This document shows positions 43,774 through 52,209 of a DNA stretch of 64,000 bases, in pieces. Position 1 is the stretch's first letter. Every line of letters begins with the position of its first letter. Below the pieces are notes generated by a model. The model was not told the origin of the DNA. It saw only the letters and a list, made by a program, of their open reading frames with translations, and made no database searches. Source of the stretch: Hamadaea tsunoensis DSM 44101. GTDB lineage: Bacteria; Actinomycetota; Actinomycetes; Mycobacteriales; Micromonosporaceae. The position numbers and the translations under genes are program-made. The stretch lies in assembly GCF_000428945.1 (NCBI RefSeq), contig NZ_AUAX01000021.1, positions 1 through 64,000 of the forward strand. Direction: 5' to 3'.

Positions 43774-44808
43774 TCAGCTGAGTGCGGTCAGTTCCCGCAG
43801 CGCTGGATGCCCGTGAGGGCGCGGTGCGGTCAGCTGTCTGTGCGTGCGCAGCTGACCGCCGTCGTGCCGGAACCGGTCGCGGTAGACGCTGGCTGGCAGG
43901 CCGAAATGGGCTTTGAATCGGCGGGCGAAGTAGTTCTGATCCGGCCAGCCGATCGCGTCGGCGATGTGGCTGATCGGTTCGTCGGTGTAGAGCAGCATCG
44001 CCGCAGCGGTCTCCATCCGCTGGCGCGACAGATACGCTATCGGCGGCAGCCCGGTGGCGGCCTTGAACAACCGCACCAGGTAGCCGGGCGCCAGATGTAA
44101 CACCTCGGCGAGTTCGTCGAGAGTCCAGCGGCGGGCGACGTCGCGTTCGAGCAGCTTCATCGCCTCGACCACCGACGGGTGTGTCGGCCCGGTCGGTTCG
44201 TATCCGGCGTCGTCGGCGTCAACGACCGCCCGAGCGAGCGCGGCCAGTACGAGCGACAACCGGGCCAGCGTGTCGGCCCGGTACCGTGTGGCCGGCCGTG
44301 ACCGCAGCTCGTCGAGGGCTTGTAGATGGCCGAGGCACTCATCGAGAACCGGCGGCGGCAGCGTGACGGTCAGCATGCCGCGGCGCTGCTGGGCATGCGG
44401 ACCGGTCCACAGCAGGTAACTCAGGATCGGATCGTGGCGCATCCAGCTCAGCTCGCTGCGCAAGATCTCCATGCTGATGCAGCAGTTGATCAGATCAAGC
44501 TGGCTGCAGGCCTCGTATCCATGCCACACCCCGGGCCGCAGCAGCACCACGTCTCCCCGGCGCATGTCCTGCCTGCCGACGGAGGCGTGGTGCGTACCGC
44601 GCCCGGCGACCGCGAAAGCGATCTCCATGAAGCTGTGGGTGTGCACACCGAAGTTCCCGTCGTGGCGGTAGCCGCCCGCGTAGATCAGCGACCCGTCGGC
44701 GAAGTACATCCGGTTGTCGGTATTGCCGACGGGGTGACCTTCTATCCGGTCGGGTACCGCCGCGCGCAGACGGTCAGCCGCACCGCGATCGACCGTAGCG
44801 GTGATCAT
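43774..44808 (-). CDS. AraC-family regulator with cupin sensor domain (344 aa)
   Basis: The N-terminal cupin-like sensor (residues about 45-130: HTHSFMEIAFAVAGRGTHH, RRGDVVLLRPGVWHGYEACS) precedes two C-terminal helix-turn-helices (WTLDELAEVLHLAPGYLVRL; ISHIADAIGWPDQNYFARRF). This arrangement is typical of RhaS/RhaR/AraC sugar-responsive regulators. ATG 44808 overlaps the stop of the alpha/beta hydrolase gene by four bases. It lies between the aromatic genes, with which it shares a transcript, and the rhamnoside operon just downstream, so it could link the two. Its effector is unknown. Confidence 0.85.
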   Translation of the reverse strand: MITATVDRGAADRLRAAVPDRIEGHPVGNTDNRMYFADGSLIYAGGYRHDGNFGVHTHSFMEIAFAVAGRGTHHASVGRQDMRRGDVVLLRPGVWHGYEACSQLDLINCCISMEILRSELSWMRHDPILSYLLWTGPHAQQRRGMLTVTLPPPVLDECLGHLQALDELRSRPATRYRADTLARLSLVLAALARAVVDADDAGYEPTGPTHPSVVEAMKLLERDVARRWTLDELAEVLHLAPGYLVRLFKAATGLPPIAYLSRQRMETAAAMLLYTDEPISHIADAIGWPDQNYFARRFKAHFGLPASVYRDRFRHDGGQLRTHRQLTAPRPHGHPALRELTALS

Positions 44809-45986
44809 GTGTGTGCCTTGGCCGCGGTGAACCTGTCGGAGATCCAATCGGCGACGTATGTGCTGACCAGCGGCAGGTTGTCCAGGCCGATGTGCTCGTT
44901 GCCGCCGTCTCGGGCGGTGAACACCGTCAGCTCGCGCAGCGGGCTGTTGACTGCTTGGTCGTAGCTCAGCTGGGCGTATTCCAGAGGGATCTGCCGGTCG
45001 TTCTCGCCGTGCACGACCAGGAACGGCACGGTGATCCGGTCCAGGATGCCTTCCAGGGTGACCTGTTCGGCGGCGGCGATGAACTCGTCGATCGTGTCTT
45101 TGCCCCAAACCCACATGACGTGGTCCCAGTAGTGCGGAACCGGGTGCTCGCCTTCGCGCTGCAGGCGCCGCTTCTGCATCTGGCCCCAGTTGTGATTGGC
45201 GCCCCAGGCGACGCACAGGCTGAAGCGGGGTTCGAACGCCGCCGCGCGAGGTGCGTAATAGCCGCCCAAGGACCAGCCTGCGATCCCGATCCGGCCCGGG
45301 TCGACCTCGCCGGTGGCCAGGAGCCAGTCCACGCAGGCGCCGGCCGGCCGTTCGGTGTCGGCGACGGCCGTGACGCCGCGCAGCCGCAGAGTCTCGCCGG
45401 TGCCGGGGCCGTCGACCATGAGGGTTGAGATGCCGCGGGCGGCCAGTTCATGACCGAACCCGGACTGGGACATCATCTCCTTGGTGCTGTCCAGGCCGTT
45501 CCACAGCACGATGCACGGAGCTGGACCGTCGACGGCCTCGGCTTTCATGTAATAGGCGGGCAGGGACCCGTCGCCGTAGGGGATCTCCACGCGGATGCAG
45601 TTGTCGCGACCGACGGCTGTCGCTCGGGCGAACAGGTCGAGCGCTCGCTCGTATGCCCGCTGGCGGGGCTCCCAGTGGCGGCTTTGCAGCCGCTCGGCGA
45701 CCTGTACATAGAGTGCGGCGCGGTGCAGTTTCTGTCCGGCGCTGCGCCACCAGCCGCGGGCCTCATCGGCGGCGGCCAACTCCTCCAGCCGGTCGGCTAC
45801 TGCGGTCCAGGAGGCGAAGAACTCCTCGGTGCCGACGTCGGCGCCGAGAGCGGCGGTATCGCGCAGCGGGCGGCAGGCCCGGTCGACTTCGTCGATCAGC
45901 GCCCCACTGTTGAGTGCGCCGATGACGGCGAGATTCCACACGTAGTTGCCGGGAAAGTACTCGAACACGTCAGGCTCCTTGATCAA
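44805..45986 (-). CDS. Alpha/beta hydrolase, DHPON-hydrolase-like (393 aa)
   Basis: An alpha/beta hydrolase with a long helical N-terminal region (~150 aa), nucleophile elbow GIAGWSLGGYYAPRAA, a later Asp/His region (FLVVHGENDRQIP; NEHIGLDNLP), and LWNGLDSTKEMM at the oxyanion side. The layout resembles the group that contains 2,6-dihydroxypseudooxynicotine hydrolase, enzymes that cut carbon-carbon bonds next to ketones. In this cluster it likely cleaves a ring-opened aromatic product. Its start overlaps the FAH gene by 17 bases and its stop overlaps the AraC gene. Confidence 0.82.
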   Translation of the reverse strand: MIKEPDVFEYFPGNYVWNLAVIGALNSGALIDEVDRACRPLRDTAALGADVGTEEFFASWTAVADRLEELAAADEARGWWRSAGQKLHRAALYVQVAERLQSRHWEPRQRAYERALDLFARATAVGRDNCIRVEIPYGDGSLPAYYMKAEAVDGPAPCIVLWNGLDSTKEMMSQSGFGHELAARGISTLMVDGPGTGETLRLRGVTAVADTERPAGACVDWLLATGEVDPGRIGIAGWSLGGYYAPRAAAFEPRFSLCVAWGANHNWGQMQKRRLQREGEHPVPHYWDHVMWVWGKDTIDEFIAAAEQVTLEGILDRITVPFLVVHGENDRQIPLEYAQLSYDQAVNSPLRELTVFTARDGGNEHIGLDNLPLVSTYVADWISDRFTAAKAHT

Positions 45987-46944
45987 CCGGGTGGTGGTGC
46001 ACTAGCGCGCTCGGTCTGCGCCGCGGCGCGGGTCGGGCGGCGGGTATCGGCTGGGGGGCGCGTCCGGCGACGACACGGTTGGAGATGGTGCCGATGCCGC
46101 CGACAGTCATTTCCACCACGTCGCCGGCCTGCAGCGCAGGAGGATCGGCGGTGCCGGAGCGGCCCCATAGTTCGGCGAGGCAGCCGCCGTTACCGCAGGT
46201 TCCCGAACCCAGTACGTCACCGGGACGGACCTGGGTGCCGCGCGAGGCGTAGGCGACCAGGGCCTCGAACGGCCAGCCCATGTTCGACAGCAGGTCGCTG
46301 CCGACCGTGCGGCCGTTGACAGCCACGCTCATCGGCAGGGCCAGAAAGCCGTCGGCGTCGCGCCAGGGTTCCAACTCGTCGGCGGTGACCAGCCACGGGC
46401 CGAGGGTGGTGGCGAAGTCTTTGCCTTTCGCCGGGCCGAGCTGCACCTGCATCTCGGCGCGCTGCAAGTCGCGGGCCGACCAATCGTTGAAGATCGTGTA
46501 ACCGAAGATGTGATCCCGGGCCTGCTCGACGGTAAGGTCCGCCCCGGCTGTTCCGACGACCGCCGCGACTTCGAGTTCGAAGTCCAGCACGCGGCACCCG
46601 GGTGGGATAGCGACGTCGTCGTGGGCGCCGATCATGGCGTAGGGGTTGGTGAAATAGAACGTCGGCGCCGCGTACCACTGGGCTGGCACGGTGGCGGTGT
46701 CGCCGACACTGCGCACGACCCCTTCGACGTGCTCCTCGAAGGCAACGAAGTCACGGACCGTCGGTGGGTGCAACGGGGGCAGCAGGCGCACATCGGCGAC
46801 AGCGACTGACGGCCCGGCGGTGACCGGAGCACGGCCGGAGACCACGTCGGCGACGGTGGCGCCGTCGGCCAGCGGCTCGATGCGCTGATCGACGACGACT
46901 CCGGCGTGCGCGCCGCCGTGGTGGAGGTAGGTCGCGAGCTTCAT
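45970..46944 (-). CDS. Fumarylacetoacetate hydrolase-family protein (324 aa)
   Basis: The FAH C-domain is clear: NPYAMIGAHDDVAIPPG, metal ligands in DFELEVAAVVG (E-x-E), FNDWSARDLQRAEMQ, GPAKGKDFATTLGPWLVTAD, GDVLGSGTCGNGG and GDVVEMTVGGIGTISNRVV. Such enzymes hydrolyse or decarboxylate/hydrate 2-oxo acids from ring cleavage. ATG 46944 overlaps the FAD monooxygenase stop; the longer frame is rejected. The C-terminal ~30 residues, rich in Pro/Arg/His, are an unusual extension. Confidence 0.88.
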   Translation of the reverse strand: MKLATYLHHGGAHAGVVVDQRIEPLADGATVADVVSGRAPVTAGPSVAVADVRLLPPLHPPTVRDFVAFEEHVEGVVRSVGDTATVPAQWYAAPTFYFTNPYAMIGAHDDVAIPPGCRVLDFELEVAAVVGTAGADLTVEQARDHIFGYTIFNDWSARDLQRAEMQVQLGPAKGKDFATTLGPWLVTADELEPWRDADGFLALPMSVAVNGRTVGSDLLSNMGWPFEALVAYASRGTQVRPGDVLGSGTCGNGGCLAELWGRSGTADPPALQAGDVVEMTVGGIGTISNRVVAGRAPQPIPAARPAPRRRPSALVHHHPVDQGA

Positions 46945-48074
46945 GCCGGCGTGCTCACCAGGGCCGCGATGCGGCCCATCAGTCCGGGTACGTCGGCGCC
47001 GCGGTGACCCTCCAGCAGCCATTGCCCCAGCTGCACCGACGCGGAGACCACCTGCCCCGCCCGGTCGTGGCGGCGATCCATGAACGCCTCCCACAACCCG
47101 TCGTCGACCGCGTCTGCGGCCAGCAGCAGTTCGGCGAGTACCGCCGCGTCTTCCAGGGCCATGGCCGCGCCCTGGGCCAGGGTCGGTGGGCAGGCGTGGG
47201 CGGCGTCGCCGATCAGCACGACCCGGCCGCGGTGCCACGACCGGTCCAGCAGGTGTGCCTCGAACCAGGTGTAGTTGACCGTCGCGGGATCGGTCAGGCT
47301 GTCGCGGATCGCGTCGAACGGCCCGTGGTAGGCGGCGGCGAGTTCGCGCATCGTGTCTAGGCGCTGCTGCGCGGTGAGCGCGCTGCGGTCTTGGGCCTTT
47401 TCGACGATGTAGGCGTAGAGACTGTCGGGACCGGTCGGGCAGTATCCGGCGATGAAGCTCGGCCCCCCGTAGTACAGGTCCGTGCGGGTGATCTGTGCCG
47501 GGCGAGGTGTGAAAGCTCGCCAGATCCCCATACCGGTGGGCTGGGTCTGCAGGTCGATGCCGATGAGCTGGCGGGTGTGCGAACGCAGCCCGTCCGCGCC
47601 GACGACCAGGTCGTACCGGCTGCTGACTCCGCCGGTCAGCACAACGTCGACTCCGCTGTCGTCGCTGGTCAGCTTCTCGACGCTCGTCGCCAGCAGGACG
47701 CGGACGCCGACCTGACGGGCGCGGTCGTGTATGACGCGGGCCAGGTCTGGACGGTACATGCCGACCGTCGCTGGCAGGTCGGCGCCGCCGGTGCGGTGGT
47801 CGGGCAGCTCGGCGAGCAGGGTTCCGGCCGGGTCAGGGGCGCGCAGCCCGAGGGTGTCGAACGCGTATCCGAGCTGGCTGACCTGCGGCCAGACACCGAC
47901 CTGGCGTAGCACGCGCAGCGCGTTTCCCTGGAGGGTGATGCCGGAGCCCAGCGCGGCAGCGTCAGGTTTGAGTTCGACCAGGTCGACGGTGACGCCGCTG
48001 TCCGCGAGCAGGATCGCTGTGGCGGTGCCGGCCAGGCCGCCGCCGACGACCAGGACGTTGTTCACTGCGGGCAT
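46941..48074 (-). CDS. FAD-dependent aromatic monooxygenase (377 aa)
   Basis: A PHBH/salicylate-hydroxylase-type flavoprotein: VVGGGLAGTATAILLADSG (FAD nucleotide loop, residues 9-27), a DG motif in DLVVGADGLRSHTRQ, and the GD motif in VVLIGDAAHACPPTLAQGAA. It hydroxylates an aromatic ring with NAD(P)H and O2, preparing it for ring opening. It starts just past the cyclase gene and overlaps the FAH gene. It has no membrane segment. Confidence 0.9.
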   Translation of the reverse strand: MPAVNNVLVVGGGLAGTATAILLADSGVTVDLVELKPDAAALGSGITLQGNALRVLRQVGVWPQVSQLGYAFDTLGLRAPDPAGTLLAELPDHRTGGADLPATVGMYRPDLARVIHDRARQVGVRVLLATSVEKLTSDDSGVDVVLTGGVSSRYDLVVGADGLRSHTRQLIGIDLQTQPTGMGIWRAFTPRPAQITRTDLYYGGPSFIAGYCPTGPDSLYAYIVEKAQDRSALTAQQRLDTMRELAAAYHGPFDAIRDSLTDPATVNYTWFEAHLLDRSWHRGRVVLIGDAAHACPPTLAQGAAMALEDAAVLAELLLAADAVDDGLWEAFMDRRHDRAGQVVSASVQLGQWLLEGHRGADVPGLMGRIAALVSTPA

Positions 48075-49063
48075 GGATGCCTCATTTCACGGCGATGGGA
48101 TTGACGGGGGGCACCCACAGCACCGGTGACGGGGATGGGGGCTGCAGTGAGCCAGAAGTCGTACACACCGTCGCCAGCGCAATCGGCGGCGAGGGCGTCC
48201 AGGTCCCACATCTCGCCGATGAACAGCCCGATGTGCGGGATGGCGACCTGGTGCAAGGGTTGAAACGCGTCGTCGAACTCGTTGGGCCGTACCTCGAACC
48301 CCCAGGTGTCGGTCGCGATCGCGGCGATCTCGCGCTTGTGCAGCCATCCCGCGGTCGTGAACGACAACCCGGGAGCCTCGCCACCGGCGTAGGTGCCCCA
48401 GCCTTCGCGTCGCACCCGAGTCAGCTGTCCGGTACGCACGACAACGATGTCGCCGCTGCTCACCCGTGAGGTCGGTCCCTGAGCGGCGATGGTGGCGTCC
48501 AGGTGCTCGGCGGTGATCGCGAAACCGTCGGGCAGTTCGCCGTCGCCGGCCGCGCGGCCGACATCCAGCAGCACCGCCCGGCCGGCGATGATCCCGGCGA
48601 CGGTCTCGATGCCGGTGACCTGGTCACCGGCGGAGGTGACGACGTCGGCGGCCCGGCGGCCGTTGTAGGCCATGCCGTGGTCGAAGATGTGCCCGAGCCC
48701 GTCCCACTGGGTCGAGCACTGCAACGGCATGAACACCACGTCGTCGGCGCCGCCTAGACCATGCGGGAACCCCTGGCCGCGCTCGGCGTCCAGACCGGTG
48801 TCCAGCATCGTGTGCACGGGGTTGGTCCGACGCCGCCAGCCACGCTGGGGCCCGTCGGTGTCGAAGCGCTGCGCTAGGGAGAACGACACGCCCCGGCGCA
48901 CCAGAGCAGCGCCTTCTCGGCGCTTGGAGTCGGTCAGGAAGTTCATGGTGCCGAGCACGTCGTCGCCACCCCACCGGCCGCGGTTGGAGTACGCGGCTGC
49001 CGCGGCGGCGATAGCGCCGGCTGGGTCGTCACGACCGGGAGTGGGTTGCGATGCGGTTTCCAT
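48062..49063 (-). CDS. Cyclase-family metal hydrolase with altered C-terminus (333 aa)
   Basis: A kynurenine-formamidase/cyclase-like enzyme (PF04199 type) with CSTQWDGLGHIFDHGMAYNG as metal site, GRAVLLDVGRAAG, SGDIVVVRTGQL, and LHQVAIPHIGLFIGEMWDLD. ATG 49063 was chosen; the earlier frame crosses the promoter region. A run of six C near 48105 puts the last ten residues out of the expected frame: with one base fewer the protein would end VGAPVNPIAVK and stop before the next gene. It is the first gene of the aromatic operon, divergent from the LysR gene. It may open a lactone or hydrolyse an amide/enol ester. Confidence 0.85.
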   Translation of the reverse strand: METASQPTPGRDDPAGAIAAAAAAYSNRGRWGGDDVLGTMNFLTDSKRREGAALVRRGVSFSLAQRFDTDGPQRGWRRRTNPVHTMLDTGLDAERGQGFPHGLGGADDVVFMPLQCSTQWDGLGHIFDHGMAYNGRRAADVVTSAGDQVTGIETVAGIIAGRAVLLDVGRAAGDGELPDGFAITAEHLDATIAAQGPTSRVSSGDIVVVRTGQLTRVRREGWGTYAGGEAPGLSFTTAGWLHKREIAAIATDTWGFEVRPNEFDDAFQPLHQVAIPHIGLFIGEMWDLDALAADCAGDGVYDFWLTAAPIPVTGAVGAPRQSHRREMRHPCPQ

Positions 49064-49180
49064 AAGGTTCCCTACTGATGACGGCGGTGTGACTTGACAC
49101 ACTCTGCGGGCCGTCGCACTATCCGTGAAGACGATTTTGCCTATGGTCGATATTCGCGACACGGATAAGGAGTTGGCAGC
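49064..49180. promoter_or_regulatory. Divergent promoter region, cyclase operon/LysR
   Basis: On the plus strand TTGACA (49094-49099) and CACTAT are 17 bases apart, a good promoter for the LysR gene. The inverted repeat TATCCGTG (49120-49127)/CACGGATA (49160-49167) and an AT-richer centre with TATGGTCGATATTCG between them are candidates for LysR binding. Confidence 0.5.
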
Positions 49181-50089
49181 GTGCCCCGCAATGCGGACTT
49201 CAACCTGCTGCTGCCCCTCCAGGCGCTGCTGGCCGAACGCAGCGTGACCCGCGCCGCCGAGCGCCTCGGGCTCAGTCAGCCAGCCACCAGCGCTGCGCTG
49301 GCCAAACTCCGCCGCCACTTCGGCGACGATCTGCTGGTACGCGTCAGCAACAGCTACCAGCTCACGCCGCTGGCCACACAGCTGTACGAACGGGTCGCCA
49401 TCGCCGTGGCGGCCTCCGAACGCGTGTTCGCCAGCGAACCCGATTTCGACCCCACCACTTCCGACCGGCAGTTCACCGTCCTAATGTCCGACTACGCCCT
49501 GTCCACGCTCGGCCCCGCCATCTCCGGGCTCCTCGACGCCCAGGCGCCACGGCTACGCCTCTACGTGCAGCCCACCACCCGCGAAAACGTCGACGCCGCC
49601 CACGAGACGCTGCGCACCGCCGACCTGCTCGTCCTGCCCCACGGGTTCCTCACCGACCTGCCCCACCAGGACCTCTACTCCGACGAATGGATGTGCCTGG
49701 TCAGCGCCGACAACCCCGACGTCGGACCCACCCTCACCCTCAAGCAGCTCGCCGCCATGCCCTGGGTGCTGACCTACCACCGCGGCACCGCCTTCACCAC
49801 GGCCGCCCACGAACTGCGCCAACTCGGCGTCGAACTCGACGTACGAATGGTCGCCGAGAGCTACGCGCTGCTCCCAGCCATGATCATCGGCACGCGGCGC
49901 GTCGCGCTCATCCAGCGCCAGCTCGGGCTACAGCTCAGCGCCGGCGGTCGGGTCCGTGCGCTACCGTGCCCCTTCGAGGCCGCACCGCTGATCGAAGCCA
50001 TGTGGTGGCACCCGATGAACGACACCGACGCCGGGCACCAATGGCTGCGCGAGCGTTTCACTGAAGCCGCCCGCATCGTCCAGCGCTAA
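49181..50089 (+). CDS. LysR-family transcriptional regulator, NodD-like (302 aa)
   Basis: GTG start with AAGGAG upstream. The N-terminal winged HTH (LLLPLQALLAERSVTRAAER; LGLSQPATSAALAKLRRHFG) and the following DDLLVRVSNSYQLTPLA are of the NodD/NahR/LinR branch. The effector domain has FTVLMSDYALSTLGPAISGL and HYHRGTAF-like WVLTYHRGTAFTTA. This branch responds to flavonoids and other aromatics. It is divergent from the cyclase-monooxygenase-FAH-hydrolase operon and upstream of the dioxygenase gene, so it probably activates both in response to the aromatic substrate. Confidence 0.9.
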   Translation: MPRNADFNLLLPLQALLAERSVTRAAERLGLSQPATSAALAKLRRHFGDDLLVRVSNSYQLTPLATQLYERVAIAVAASERVFASEPDFDPTTSDRQFTVLMSDYALSTLGPAISGLLDAQAPRLRLYVQPTTRENVDAAHETLRTADLLVLPHGFLTDLPHQDLYSDEWMCLVSADNPDVGPTLTLKQLAAMPWVLTYHRGTAFTTAAHELRQLGVELDVRMVAESYALLPAMIIGTRRVALIQRQLGLQLSAGGRVRALPCPFEAAPLIEAMWWHPMNDTDAGHQWLRERFTEAARIVQR

Positions 50090-50196
50090 CAGCACCCATC
50101 CACAGCGCAGATACCTGATATCGGCAAAATCGCCTTCCCGGGCGCCAGGGCACAACCCGACAGTGGGACTCCGCCCGCCATGCCCGAGGAGCCACC

Positions 50197-51135
50197 ATGA
50201 CTCGCCCTTTGATCACGCATCTACGCCATGTCGATCTCGCCGTACCCGACATCGACCGCCAGCTCGCCTTCTACACCGACATGTGGGGCCTGACCCAGGT
50301 CGCCTCTGACACCGGCATCTCGTTCCTGGCCGCCGAAGGATCTCCGGAGCAGTACGTCGTCCGCATCCGGCAGGCCCAGGACAAGCGCCTCGACCTGATC
50401 GCCTTCGGCGCAGCCACCCCGACCGACGTCGACACCCTCGCCCAGCGGCTCGGCCAGGACGGCGTCACCCTCATCACCGAGCCCAGCGCCCTCGACACGC
50501 CCGGCGGTGGATACGGCTTCCGTTTCTTCGACGTCGACGGGCGCACGGTAGAGGTCTCCGCAGAGGTCGAGACGCGCACGCATCGCCGCGTCGAGCAGCG
50601 GGAGTCCATCCCGGTCCGGCTGTCCCATGTCGTGATCAACTCACCCGACCCGACCGCGACCGTCGCCTTTTACAACAAGCACCTGAGCTTTGCCCTCTCC
50701 GACACGCTCACCCATCCGCACATGGGCGACGTCATGTGGTTCATGCGCTGCAACCAGTGGCACCACAGCCTGGCCATCGCCCGCGGCCCCCACGTGGCGC
50801 TGCACCACGCGTCATTCGAACTGCGGGGAATCGACGAGTTCATGCGCGGATCGGGCCGCCTCCTGCGCGCCGGCGTCGAGAAGGTCTGGGGCCCCGGCCG
50901 CCACACCGCGGGCGACAACACCTTCAGCTACTTCCTCGACCCTCACGGCAACACGGTCGAATACACCACCGAACTCGAACAGCTCTACGAGGACACCTGG
51001 CACCCGCACATCTACGACTTCAGCGACCCGTCCGTCGCCGACCAATGGGGCACCGCCAACCCCATGAACGAGTTCGTCGCCCGGCAGTCCTTCAACGACC
51101 CTGATCGGGGTGTCTTTATCGCGCCGCCCTGCTGA
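50197..51135 (+). CDS. Extradiol (catechol 2,3-type) dioxygenase, VOC family (312 aa)
   Basis: Two VOC modules: residues 7-125 and 140-265. The iron ligands of type I extradiol dioxygenases are present in the second: His144 (RLSHVVINS), His203/204 (VALHHASFEL) and Glu255 (HGNTVEYTTEL), with the catalytic-pocket His in CNQWHHSLAIARG. It cleaves a catecholic ring next to the diol. It is 107 bases after the LysR gene on the same strand and completes the aromatic pathway encoded on the other strand. Confidence 0.9.
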   Translation: MTRPLITHLRHVDLAVPDIDRQLAFYTDMWGLTQVASDTGISFLAAEGSPEQYVVRIRQAQDKRLDLIAFGAATPTDVDTLAQRLGQDGVTLITEPSALDTPGGGYGFRFFDVDGRTVEVSAEVETRTHRRVEQRESIPVRLSHVVINSPDPTATVAFYNKHLSFALSDTLTHPHMGDVMWFMRCNQWHHSLAIARGPHVALHHASFELRGIDEFMRGSGRLLRAGVEKVWGPGRHTAGDNTFSYFLDPHGNTVEYTTELEQLYEDTWHPHIYDFSDPSVADQWGTANPMNEFVARQSFNDPDRGVFIAPPC

Positions 51136-51140
51136 CGCGC

Positions 51141-51174
51141 CCTGTGGGTGCCGGAACGCGCCGGCACCTACAGG
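51141..51174 (+). terminator. Terminator hairpin after the dioxygenase gene
   Basis: A 14-bp stem (CCTGTGGGTGCCGG with CCGGCACCTACAGG, one G-T pair) with loop AACGCG lies six bases after the stop. Confidence 0.75.
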
Positions 51175-51394
51175 CGTTCACCCGCGGACTCGACTTCGAC
51201 CGTCCACGCCGCGATCACCCTGTCCTACCACAACGGCGGAACCGAAGGCGTGAACACCAAAACGAAACGGATCATGCGCCAGATGCACGGCTGAGCCAGC
51301 TTCCCGCTCCTCCGCCACCGCATCCTGCTCAACTGACATCACCCAGCGTCACCACCGAAAGAGCAACAGAGCCGTAAGAGCGACAGAGCCGTTA
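51173..51394 (+). mobile_element. ISL3-family transposase C-terminal remnant and end repeat
   Basis: Degenerate reading: FTRGLDFDR in one frame, then VHAAITLSYHNGGTEGVNTK and TKRIMRQMHG in another, a TGA where Arg is expected, and ASFPLLRHRILLN to TGA 51334-51336. This is the typical tail of ISL3 transposases. After it, the 17-bp unit GAGCAACAGAGCCGTAA (51361) is repeated with two changes at 51378, probably the right terminal end. The rest of the gap to 51513 shows no gene. Confidence 0.7.
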
Positions 51395-51513
51395 GCGAGA
51401 TGGTCCCAGCCGGCGGGCGTGGGCTGCGCGTGGGGTCGAGTTCCGGTGACCGCGCCTGATCTGCGGTGGAAGCCATCCAGGCAGCGGCGACCCGGCAGGG
51501 ACGGTATTGACCG

Positions 51514-52209
51514 TCAGGGTTGGACCAGTCCTGTTTGGTAGGCGGTGACGACCAGCTGCGCGCGGTCGCGCGCGCCGAGTTTTGTCATTGCGTGGCTGAC
51601 GTGTGTGCGGGCGGTGGCTGGGCTGAGGAACAGTTGGGCGCCGATCTCGTCGTTACTCAGTCCTTGTCCTACCAGGGTCAGTACCTCGCGTTCGCGTTGG
51701 GTCAGCACTGCCAGCCGGTCTTCGGCGACCTGGGTGGCGATGCGTTGTGCGGTGAACTGGGCGATGAGGCGTCGAGTGATCCGCGGTGCGAGTAACGCGT
51801 CTCCGGCGGCGACCACTCGGATGGCGTGCAACAGTTCAGCTGGTCCGGCGTCTTTGAGTAGGAAGCCGCTGGCGCCGGCTTGGAGGGCTTCGAAGACGTA
51901 TGCGTCGGTGTCGTATGTGGTCAGGATCAGGATCCGGATGTGTTCGAGGCCGTGCGTGTCGGTGATCTGGCGGGTGGCTTTGATCCCGTCCATCTGCGGC
52001 ATGCGGATGTCCATGAGGATGACGTCGGGCCGGGTGGTCCGGGCTTGCTCCACCGCCTCGGCCCCGTTGGCGGCCTCGCCCACGACGGTGAGGTCGTCTT
52101 CGGCGTCGAGCAACGCCTTGAATCCGGACCGCACGAGGACCTGATCATCGGCGAGCACGACCTTGATCGGGTTGCCGCCGGACGTCGAAGCTGCGGCTGC
52201 CGTGCTCAC
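51514..52209 (-). CDS. NarL/LuxR-type response regulator (231 aa)
   Basis: The receiver domain (residues 15-130) has the acidic pair in VVLADDQVLVRSGF, phosphoacceptor Asp67 in VILMDIRMPQMDG, Thr in LILTTYD and Lys in GFLLKDAG. A LuxR helix-turn-helix follows (LTQREREVLTLVGQGLSNDE; LFLSPATARTHVSHAMTKLG). Its start overlaps the stop of the histidine kinase gene by four bases, forming a two-component pair. The target is unknown; the lipocalin and MmpL genes next door are candidates. Confidence 0.93.
   Translation of the reverse strand: MSTAAAASTSGGNPIKVVLADDQVLVRSGFKALLDAEDDLTVVGEAANGAEAVEQARTTRPDVILMDIRMPQMDGIKATRQITDTHGLEHIRILILTTYDTDAYVFEALQAGASGFLLKDAGPAELLHAIRVVAAGDALLAPRITRRLIAQFTAQRIATQVAEDRLAVLTQREREVLTLVGQGLSNDEIGAQLFLSPATARTHVSHAMTKLGARDRAQLVVTAYQTGLVQP

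Noticed and set aside
51361-51394. Two 17-bp tandem units as a CRISPR-like or iteron array
   Set aside because: Only two copies, and they follow an ISL3 transposase tail, so they are best read as IS end sequence.
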